Assembly: GCF_963676685.1 (NCBI RefSeq) | Contig: NC_092348.1 | Coordinates: 14,420,867 to 14,484,866, forward strand | Direction: 5' to 3' | Length of the DNA: 64,000 nucleotides | DNA from: Mytilus edulis | Lineage: Eukaryota; Mollusca; Bivalvia; Mytilida; Mytilidae | Shown: piece after piece, positions 21,740 through 32,000 of the stretch | Position numbering within the stretch: position 1 is the stretch's first letter | Layout: each line of letters opens with the position of its first letter | Notes under the pieces: generated by a model | What the model saw: only the letters and a program-made list of their open reading frames with translations | Databases searched by the model: none | What the model was told of the DNA's origin: nothing | Translations under genes and position numbers: made by a program

Positions 21740-23366
21740 TTAGATGAATTTGAGGAGAACAGCTGGTGTGAGATGTTCTCTGAATGTGTTGACTGTGGCG
21801 ACAGAGAATGGTTGCATTGGCAATAAGTTCCACTGAGTTATGGTATATGGAAAAAATGAATATTTATATGTATCTTTTTTTGGTTGCAATGTGTCTAAAA
21901 GTATAATTATGGTTTTTGCAGGTACTACTGTCTGATGGTATGAGAATAGCAGATGGTATAGCTACGATTTGATGTACTATTTTGTAGAACATTATTAACC
22001 TTGTGCGTGTTCTTCTTTCCTGTAGAGTTGGCCAGTTTAGGGTGTTTATCATATCTGTCGGGCTACTGATGTTATGGTATCTGTTACAGACATATCTGGC
22101 AGCTCGCCTTTGGACCATCTCGATTTTAGAGGTTTGTTCAACTGTGTGAGGGTCCCATACTGAACATAAATATTCCAGTTTAGGACGGACTAGTGCCAGA
22201 TACGCCCAAGTTTTGATGTTCTGACATGATGTTTTTAAGTTTCTTTTTAAGAAGCCCAGAGATTTGTTGCCATTAGCTATGATGTTGTCTGTATGTTTTG
22301 AACATTTTAGGTTTGCTTGAAGTGTAATGCCCAGATATTTAGCCGAAGAGACAAGTTCCAGTTTGTGATTGTGGAGGATATAGTCATGTTTAAATGGGTT
22401 TTTCTTCTGTGAGACTGTAAGGACTGTGCATTTGTCTGGATGGAAAGCCATCAACCAGTCTTGCTCCCACCTAGCAGCTGCATCTAAATCTAACTGTAGT
22501 GCATCACAGTCACTTTGAGATTTGATGGTTTTATAGATGATACTGTCATCGGCAAACAGTCTGCGCTTACTGGATGATAGGTATTCTGGTAGGTCATTAA
22601 TGTATACCAAGAATAATACTGGGTCCAGAACTGTGCCTTGAGGGACACCTGAGGTGACTGGGGCTAGGTCAGATCACTCTCCAACCAGGACAAGTGTTTG
22701 TGTTCTGTCATTTGGGAAGGCAGAGACCCAGTTTAAAGTCCATTAAAATGAAGTCTATTTGAGTGTTGTTATTATTTGCTGCAAATTCTTGGATGAATGA
22801 AATAAGTTGAGTTTTGCAAGATCAAGACTAACGGAAGCCATGCTGGAGGTCATACAATATATTGTTCTTTTCAAGGTGGTTGATGATGTGTTTAGTGATG
22901 ATATGCTCCATACGTTTACAGGACATACATGTCAATGATATAGGAGTGTAATTTTCTAGTTTATATTTTCCCCCTTTTTTGAATACTGGTGCTTTGTTGG
23001 CGTGTTGGTGTAATGCTAGTTTCAAGTGATATTTTGAAGATAAGTGTGAGAATTAGAGCTGTTTGGTCTTTGAGTTCTTTTAGTATTCTGCCGCTGACGT
23101 TGTCTGGGCCGGTTGCCTTATGTGGGTTTAAATTGTGTAGGAGTTTCTTGACACCAGGTAAAGATATTTCAAGTGGTGTTATCACAGGGTGTGAGCTAGG
23201 ACCTTTCTCTGGAATGGAGTTATTTGATTCAGTTGTAAACACTGATTGGAATTGTGTGTTGAGGATGTCTGCCTTTTGCTTTGTATCAGCTATTAACTGT
23301 CCTTCTTTTTTCATTGGTGCGACACCGGTGTTATCTGTGCACAGTGATTTAATAGCTTTTTACATG
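21740..23366 (-). pseudogene. LINE reverse transcriptase remnant (non-LTR, Jockey/CR1-like)
   Basis: Three frames cover a non-LTR reverse transcriptase. 23366-22961 encodes TDNTGVAPMKKEGQLIADTK and NPHKATGPDNVSGRILKEL. 23025-22828 encodes APVFKKGGKYKLENYTPISL, with HLEKNNILYDLQHGFR. 22610-21864 carries INDLPEYL and the catalytic FADD (codons at about 22545-22556). A last frame (about 21835-21740) encodes WNLLPMQPFSVATVNTFREH and ends in TAA at 21740-21742. Frameshifts near 22990 and 21860 and a scrambled or deleted stretch near 22680-22830 make it non-functional. The endonuclease part is missing; the sequence meets an inverted-repeat nest at 23367. The clade is a best guess. Confidence 0.85.
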
Positions 23367-23951
23367 TTTTACAGTGACTTGACTGTTAGTGTTGCTCTCC
23401 ACCAATTGCAACTCATTCAAAATTTTGACCAAATTGCAATTTGTTTTATTAAACCAAATTGTTCAACTGGTCAGAATATTGAACAAATTGTTCAGTCAAA
23501 ATGTGAATGTGCAACCTTGGTGATAAAATAAAATATACTTACATGTACAAAGTTACAATCCTATAAGACTTTAACTCCACTTTAATGATGTTGTGAAAAA
23601 ATTGGTTTATCAGTTTGTATAAATATTATAGTCATTTCCATGCTGAAGAGGAACTGTTTATTTTGAATTGCTATAAAATTGTCCAAACTAAGCTTTCATA
23701 TAGTTTTTCTTTCTAAAAGTATTCTATATTTATAGAGTTAAAGTCTTATAGGATTGTAAGTATGTTTTATTTTATCACCTTGCACTTTCATGACTTGGCT
23801 GTGGTTTTCTACAGCAGTTGGTTCAAATTTCTGACTAGTTGAAGTATTTGATTTTATAAAACAAATTGCAATTTGGTCAAAATTTTGAATGAGTTGCAAT
23901 TGGTGGAGAGCAATGTAACCGGAGAGCACGAATTTCATTACAAAATTGCTT

Positions 23952-24023
23952 GTCTCCACCGGGACTCGAACCCGGGACCTCTGTGTTACAAGGCAGCGCG
24001 TTAACTGACTGAGCTAAAGAAGT
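23952..24023 (-). tRNA. tRNA-like sequence, probably a degenerate tRNA-derived repeat
   Basis: On the - strand the A-box-like TAGCTCAGTCAGTTAACGCG and a perfect B-box/T-arm (CCGGG TTCGAGT CCCGG) are 72 nt apart overall. The 5' acceptor strand (ACTTCTT) does not pair with the 3' strand (TGGAGAC), and the anticodon stem is imperfect, so no isotype is assigned. It lies inside the inverted-repeat nest. A functional tRNA is unlikely. Confidence 0.3.
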
Positions 24024-24074
24024 ACTTCCCTAGCTCAACCGCTTACGGCTGACTAAGTATCTACTAAGTTTTTC

Positions 24075-25057
24075 CAGACCTGCCAACTTTTGAAAATCCC
24101 TATGGGGGATTTAGTGCGCGACCAGATTTTTAAGGGTTACAGTTTTTACGGCATTTCTGCGTGCACTGCTTTTTACTCTTAAAATAGTCTCATATCTCTT
24201 CTTTTTTCTTTTGGTATACTGATGATAAGCTTATAAGCCTTGATATCTTTTATTTGCATGATTCTTGTACTTATTTTAAAATTGACAAAACAATTTAAGA
24301 AAAAAGAAAAATGACAATAAAAAATGAAGACCCCCCTTTCCCCCCTCCAAAGACCTGCTTGTCTTTAGACCACGACTCAAAAGACATGAACCTATATGTC
24401 CTAAAGTTAGAAAAATAAATTCAGATTTTTATTAAGTCTGCCAGTATTAATGAGAAAATGGATAAAATTTGAGTTATCTTTCTTTGTGTTCAGAGGTGCT
24501 CTTACCAGCGGAGGCTTATATACAGTAGAAGTGTATACAAAATGGCATCGATTTTAAATCAACAGACACATGTCTGATTTCAAAAATTAAATGGATTTCA
24601 AGATAAATGATGTTTTCTTAAGAGTTCATTACACTGTTCTCATCTTTTAGTTAATATGATTTTGTCATGGAACTACGGTAAACGTTGCAAATTGTGCTTA
24701 TATGATAAATTGGTTAAAAATCAAAGGCCGTCTGACTGAATTTCTGTTTATTAACTAATTTTGAGGATTGTTATGACCCATCAGATAATCCGATTACTTG
24801 CAACAACAAATTATGACACCTGTTGTGACCGTTGATTAGCACAGGGTTAATATAAACTTGTCATAATATGTCCCCAGGTAAAATTATAGATTTTTAAAAA
24901 TTGATCAGAAAAACTTCAAAATCGGTAACCAATAATTTTTTCGGGTATATTTTGTGAAAATCGGGTTTTTGACTTGTTTTACGATCCCGATATCGGGATT
25001 CGGGTTGAGGGGTGAAAATCGGGATGATACCGCGAAAATCGGGATAGTTGGCAGGTC
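24075..25057. mobile_element. CAGACCTGCCAAC-ended MITE (hAT-like)
   Basis: The left end is CAGACCTGCCAACTTTTGAA; the reverse complement of the right end is CAGACCTGCCAACTATCCCG. It is flanked by TTTTTC on both sides, a possible target duplication. CAG-starting ends fit hAT-type elements (inference). About 980 bp, no transposase seen. Confidence 0.6.
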
Positions 25058-25298
25058 TGTTTTTCTAAGGGAAGCAATCCCGTCACACTTCCCCCATCTC
25101 AAGAGTCATCATACTCTGTAATGATGATATTTTCATCTTATTTTTATATTTATATTTTAACCTGGCTAGGTAATTTTTCTAACTGTGGGTTATTATTGTT
25201 GGGCGCCAATGTAACCGGAGAGCACAAGCAATTTTGTAAAGAAATTCATGCTCTCTGGTTACCATGGTTACAGCAACACTAACAGTCAAGTCACTGTA

Positions 25299-25935
25299 AT
25301 TAGGTTTAGATTGATTGTTGCACTGTTGGTCAGGATCATTTATGGGTAGGTCTAATATTTTTTCAATATAAAAAAAATATATAACATGTATATAGCACAG
25401 AGAAGAAAATACGTCGAGGAAATCGCACCAGAGAGGTAAACCGCACATTGTCAAAAGGCCTTAAGATTGAGGATTGAGGATATAACCCCAGTATGCCGTT
25501 CTTTGTTCTTTGTTCTTTTTGTACTTGTTTTTTTCAGATGTCTGTACTTTTCAGCATACTTGATGTCTTGTTTCATTTTATAATATAGCTTATTTTTTTC
25601 TATTTATCATTTTCCTTAGATTGTGGTTAACATTTATATAATTGAAAACTATCCTGTGATCGTGATGAATTATTTTGGCCATGCAATGATGGCTGTAAAC
25701 TTTCACCCACATTTATCATAAGTTAATGATCCAATTACAAAAGGTAGCAACATCAACATCAGCTGCAGATACTGAATCGCCATCATTAATTACCGACCGG
25801 AAGTTATTATTGCCGAATATATAATTTCCACAACAGAAAATATCGTTCCTTTCCCCATGCCCAGAAGAATCCTCGACATCGAATTTTGAAGATTTTTCAT
25901 GTTTACAATCAAAATCAAACTTTTAGATTGATACG
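25299..25935. promoter_or_regulatory. Upstream region of RARS2 with an ETS/GABP-type motif
   Basis: CCGGAAGT at 25797-25804 lies 132 bp before the ATG proposed for RARS2. GABP/NRF-2 sites of this sequence are common in promoters of nuclear genes for mitochondrial proteins (established in vertebrates; inference here). No TATA box stands out. The rest of the stretch shows no gene. Confidence 0.3.
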
Positions 25936-26019
25936 ATGTCGGTTTACATGCGGAGAGAATTTGCAAAACTGGCAAGTCTTAAACCAATCATTAATCATGG
26001 AAAAACTAACGGTCTAAAA
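25936..26019 (+). CDS. RARS2: RARS2 proposed exon 1 (presequence)
   Basis: ATG at 25936; donor CTAAAA|GTAGGA gives phase 0, matching the phase-0 acceptor at 30129. It encodes [18 protein letters not shown] and 10 more residues, with five or more basic residues and one acidic, as expected of a mitochondrial presequence. An alternative GT at 26012-26013 gives the wrong phase. The choice rests on phase, composition and the nearby ETS motif, not on homology. Confidence 0.45.
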
Positions 26020-29000
26020 GTAGGAAACAAGACGTTTCGCCCAAGGAGCCAATATAATTTATGGCCTTGTTTGATTCGGACTTGGTCGTTTCGGCAATGC
26101 AATATAATTATATATAAATGTATATATTCAAGATAAAAACCAGAAATTTGTCAGATCCAATTAATTAAAATGGGACAGAAATAGCACTATAAAAACACAG
26201 TTCATAGACAATAAGGCCTTCTTTTACTTTAAAGGAGTCCCAACCCATATATGCATACACCTTATCGCTATTTGTCCGCCATTGCTGGATATCACACAGG
26301 TTCCCTTAAAATGTTGACGTCATAAAACAAAATATCTGATGCTACAATGGAAAAGTGATTGTTGTTGACGTCAAAAGTTCAAGCGGACAGGTCAGCCGGG
26401 ATTAGCGATAAGGTGTATTGATCTCCCCCCCCCTGGATTTCCACTGCTTAACTATCCCTAACCCCTAACCTAACCCTAACCCATACCTAAATTCGCACCC
26501 TAACCATTGCTAACCCTAAAACCTAACCCTAACGTTACCTAGAACATCCCCTAACTTAACCATAACCATGAATGAATCCTTGGCCTAACTCTAAAGTATA
26601 AGGTAGCAATACACAGTTAGAAAAAAAACTTAAAATTGACACTCATAATTTTTAAACACCCTCTTTCCTCTCCTGTCTAACAAAGAAGGCTTTATATGTG
26701 TGTTATGCATGTATATACTTGTAGAAAGAAAATCTTCAATAGATTTGATTTTTAATGGTCATAAGGGTAAAATATAATCCCTTTTGGCTGTAACCATGGC
26801 AACAATCTGCATTTCTTAGATACAAAATATAGCAAAAAAGGGGGGTGAACATGTCACAAAAGTCTCCAAAATTTGGTCTAAAGGAAAATTTCAATGAACT
26901 ACAGTGATACCTTTCCTGAATCCATAGGTTTATATCTATCAAGTGGTCCAAAAAAAATCATATGCTTTCCTGCTCGTCTTTCCATAAAATTGAATTGAAA
27001 AGATCGAGCGCAAAATCTTTGTTGATAAACACTACAATAATTTATGGACCTATGAACGGTACGGATAGGAAAATACGGACTGTCAATCATTGAAATGGCC
27101 TATAAAACATGTTAAAATCAATCTAAATGGTCATATAAACCCACTAAGAAGGCTATATTATTCTTCAATTATCTAAAAATCAATTTTATTGTACAAAAAC
27201 TTTCATATTTAAAAAATTCACAGGGGCCATAATGCGAAACTAAACTTCTAACTGTGTATTGCTACCTTAAGGATTAACATTTTTTTTCCCAATTCCACTT
27301 TAAATGGATTTCTGTTTTCTACTAGTTAAAACGAGCATTTTCGCCTGCTTGTTTTGAAAATCGGTTCAGAAATAAATATTTTATGAAGGTTAGCAGTTGA
27401 CACTGAAATGCAACAAAAAAGTGATTTTATGAAACATGCCATGTCAAAGTGCATTTTCTCCTTTTTTAGTCAATTTTCTAAAACTATACCTTCTAACCCT
27501 GTCTTTTCTTGTTTAAAAACTTAAATTAACCTTAACAGTAGACAACGTTTACAAGTTAAAGCTATTTTAAAGCTCTAGAATGTCAATTTTATTGTGTATT
27601 ACCATACCAAAGCCTTGGTTAAAATTTAGTAAATACATAATTTATTTATAACAGCGGGAAAAAATTTAGGCTTAATTCATGCTAAATTGTGACTTTATAC
27701 TTGCTAAAATAATAAATTTGATTTAGTCGAATGAAAAAATATAAAGCGTTCCCTTTTAAGGTTTCTACATAACGCGCAATCTTCTTTTCCAAGGGGTAGC
27801 CAATAAAGTATCAATTTATAACGGAACCAAGTCTTTGTGTCAAAATGTCTATATTGGTTGCTAAGGACAATAAACAACAAAACTAACATATGCTGTCATA
27901 CTAAAGGTTGTTTCTCCCTTAGAATTGTACCTATAACATAAATATCAATAGTTTTGTGGTATGTTTGTCTAAAAAACAGCAATTATTTGCTTTGTCAAAT
28001 GCCATAAGGTAGCAATACACAGTTAGAAAAAAAACTTAAAATTGACACTCATAATTTTTAAACACCCTCTTTCCTCTCCTGTCTAACAAAGAAGGCTTTA
28101 TATGTGTGTTATGCATGTATATACTTGTAGAAAGAAAATCTTCAATAGATTTGATTTTTAATGGTCATAAGGGTAAAATATAATCCCTTTTGGCTGTAAC
28201 CATGGCAACAATCTGCATTTCTTAGATACAAAATATAGCAAAAAAGGGGGGTGAACATGTCACAAAAGTCTCCAAAATTTGGTCTAAAGGAAAATTTCAA
28301 TGAACTACAGTGATACCTTTCCTGAATCCATAGGTTTATATCTATCAAGTGGTCCAAAAAAAATCATATGCTTTCCTGCTCGTTTTTCCATAAAATTGAA
28401 TTGAAAAGATCGAGCGCAAAATCTTTGTTGATAAACACTACAATAATTTATGGACCTATGAACGGTACGGATAGGAAAATACGGACTGTCAATCATTGAA
28501 ATGGCCTATAAAACATGTTAAAATCAATCTATATGGTCATATAAACCCACTAAGAAGGCTATATTATTCTTCAATTATCTAAAAATCAATTTTATTGTAC
28601 AAAAACTTTCATATTTAAAAAATTCACAGGGGCCATAATGCGAAACTAAACTTCTAACTGTGTATTGCTACCTAAGGACCCTTAAAGAAAAAGAAGGCCG
28701 ACACTAAAATGGTTTAAAGGTAAACTAAAAATTATTAGTTGAAAAATAAAATAATAAAAGCTGTCATGATGCATGTATTTTGATAATATGAATAGACTAA
28801 ATTTTGTAGATTGAATAATGAGGAAAGTTTAAAGGTAGTGTTCCATAGTTTTAAATGTCTTCCCCACATATATGAGGGTATTAATGCCCTTTCACGTCAG
28901 CGTCAAACGGTCATTTTCGGCTACCGTTAGCGTCAAATTCGTTATCCTTATTGTGATTAATCAAAAGGCTCAAATAATTATCGTTACGGTCATTTTTGGA

Positions 29001-32000
29001 AAAATATTCGTCAAAATCATTCGATGTTTTTATCCTTTAAAAGAAAGTGTACATTTTATTGTCCTACACCAAAATTACCATTAGCTTCATTTGACAAGAA
29101 CTTTAACCGTTATTAATCATGATGGTACCCCCATTACAACCCTCATATATATCCTAATCTTCCATTCTAAGAATATTTTACTGAAAGAAACTGTTCACTT
29201 ACTATATAATTGTTTATAAAACTATTGAGTTAAGTATTATATGTCTCTGTAAGTAGTAATCAATTTATCCATTAATTGCGACAATTTCCATGTATATTTC
29301 CTGTTATATTCCCATACTGATGGCATTTTGAATGCGGGGAAGGGTAGCCTACGAATGCCTAATTGACTACTCGTTCCAGCATGCAAATTTATCACAGATA
29401 AATTATTAAAGCCTTATTATAATTATAAAAACAATCCTGTAAATCAGGGTTAACTGTAATCACATGGTAATGAAGATTAATTGTTGTTAGGGCTTAAATA
29501 GTGATTGTAAAAAAATGCACTTTAATGACAAAAGATACAGTCAAATTGTTTTTGGTGGCTAGCAATATTTGAGGCTTGAAGACAATAATTTTTGCCCCAC
29601 ATGCCCCAACTACGATAGTAGAGGGGCATTATGTTTTCTGGTCTGTGCGTCCGTTCGTCCGTCTGTCCGTTCGTTCTTCCGTCTGTCCGTTCGTTCGTCC
29701 ATCTGTCCCGCTTCAGGTTAAAGTTTTTGGTCAAGGTAGTTTTTGATGAAGTTGAAGTCCAATCAACTTGAAACTTAGTACACATGTTCCTTATGATATG
29801 ATCTTTCTAATTTTAAAGCCAAATTAAACTTTTGACCCCAATTTCACGGTCCACTGAACATAGAAAATGAAATTGCATGTTTCAGGTTAAAGTTTTTGGT
29901 CAAGGTAGTTTTTGATGAAGTTGAAGTCCAATCAACTTGAAACTTAGTACACATGTTCCCTATGATATTATCTTTCTAATTTTAATGCCTAATTATATTT
30001 TTTATCCAATTTTGTGGTCCATTGAACATGGAAAATGATAGTGCGAGTGGGTCATCCGTGTACTTTGGACACATTCTTGTTAACCGGATTTTCAAAGTAA
30101 TTTAGTCATTATTTACTTATTGTTTCAGGTAATAAAGTTTTTACGAAGTGGGAACAAAGAGGTGACACAATCAGGGAGGACAGAAGCACTAGAAGATATA
30201 TTAACTGCAAATATCAAATACAGACTTGTGACAAAGAAAACCCGGTAACAACTTTCATTGTTATAGCTCGAATGTATAAATATATCTATCATTGTCTATT
30301 ATCAATTCGTAATTACATTTGTAATAGACAAAATATTTTTGCAAAATTTCCTGTTCAGGGAGACAACTTTTTATGCATTCAGATAAATCATCACATAATT
30401 AATAATGTAATACACTTGACAAAAATATCTAGGATTCAGAAACAAGAAAAGTTGCTTTTAAAAATTAGAATCTTTCTCCCAACTTCTGGTTAGGGATGAG
30501 ACAATATATTAATCATCTTGCAGAGAATACCATTATCCCTTGTCTGAACTGAAATAGTTCGAGAACAGATTCTGATTTAAGGCTGCTGCTGCATTGAAAG
30601 TTAAATGTCTTCTGCTTATTTTGATAATTTTATAATCTGTTTTATATATCAATATGATTCTAAAGTGTTCACAATTTTTTTTACCTTTGATGCTAGAAGA
30701 TTACTTAAAAAAAATAAAAATAAATATAGACATGATAGATAAGTTCTTCTGTGAAGTGTTTCATTTTTTCATTGAATTACTTTCAAATATTTCTCTATAT
30801 ATAAACAAAGAATGAGCATTTGTTATTATTCCTTTAGACTCCAAGACCCCCAGTTTTATATCAGTGTATCCGATGTGAAGGAAACTATTCCAGGACTTAA
30901 CCAGACACTGTTTTCAGACAACCAGGCTATATCACAGGTACAAATTTAAAGCGTTCAATACTATAGAACATACTAAACAATATTGAATAATAAAATACTA
31001 GAGGAAAATACAACAGAATTAACTTTCCTATCATTAAAATTTCCTTTATAATATCAGCTTAAAAAATCTTAAAACCATATATGTACTTAAATTACATTTT
31101 TACTGTAATAGTCATGTATTATGTGTAAATATAAAAAAGAAGATGTGGTATGATTGCCAATGAGACAACTCTCCTCAAAAGACCAAATGATACAGAAATT
31201 AACAGTTACAGGTCACCTAATAGCCTTCAACAATGAGCACAGCCAATACCACATGCTATGAAAGGCCAGAAATCCTGAATGTAAAACAATTCAGGCCAGG
31301 AAAACTAATAGTCTAATCTATGTACCAAAAAATGAACGAAAGACAAATATGTAACACAGCAACAAACAACAACCAGTGAATTACAGGCTCTTCAATGATT
31401 TCCAATGAGACAACTTTCCACCAGACTCTAATGACATAGAGGTCAACAACTATATGTCAATGTATGGCCTTCTGCAATGAGCAAAACTCATGATGCAGAG
31501 TCAGCTATAAATGGCAGAGGAATTGACAAACCTAAAATAAGTCAAACATGAAAAACTAGCAGCCAGATTTATGTACAAAATGATGAAAGAAAAACAAATT
31601 TGAGCAACAGTAACAAACGACTTCCACTGAATTACAGGCCTCGAATTTGCACAGACACATGCAGAATGTGGCAGGGTTAAATATGATTATGGGCCCCACA
31701 CTCTCCTCAAACACAGGACTGTTGTGTAACAGCACTACCTTTGAACACTATGAAAGATTTCGAAAAGGGCTCATCAGATAGATACAAAGTCTTTTTTTTT
31801 TTAATTTTGAATATCACCTCATCTGGATTGTTCAGATCGTTATATATACCTACTCTCATGTGCCTAGGAAATAACATTATTAAAGGTTTAGAAATAAGAT
31901 CCAGATGTAAACAAAATATATGAAATAATATAATATTTTATTGATATAAGATTTGATATAATAGTTATATAAAACACATGTTGTGTTAGGCTCTGATCCT

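Larger units (their letters stand above)
23367..25298. mobile_element. Nest of inverted-repeat elements enclosing a tRNA-like sequence
   Basis: The outer arms are 23367-23393 (ACAGTGACTTGACTGTTAGT then GTTGCT) and its exact inverse at 25271-25297. Inside, about 180-bp arms (23390-23575 and 23735-23910) form a large hairpin with a ~160-bp loop. Another inverted pair lies at 23911-23957 and 25208-25260 (TGTAACCGGAGAGCAC), and an inner element at 24075-25057. No intact ORF; the arms produce mirror-image short ORFs. Confidence 0.6.
26020..26600. other. RARS2 intron 1, first part: MITE and telomere-like tract
   Basis: Holds the MITE at 26252-26420 and the degenerate CCCTAA tract at 26448-26540. 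No exon seen. Confidence 0.5.

Noticed and set aside
22989..23531. 180-codon + strand ORF
   Set aside because: Antisense of the LINE reverse transcriptase continuing into an inverted-repeat arm.
23952..24023. A functional tRNA gene
   Set aside because: The T-arm is perfect but the acceptor strands do not pair and the anticodon stem is broken; kept only as a tRNA-like feature.
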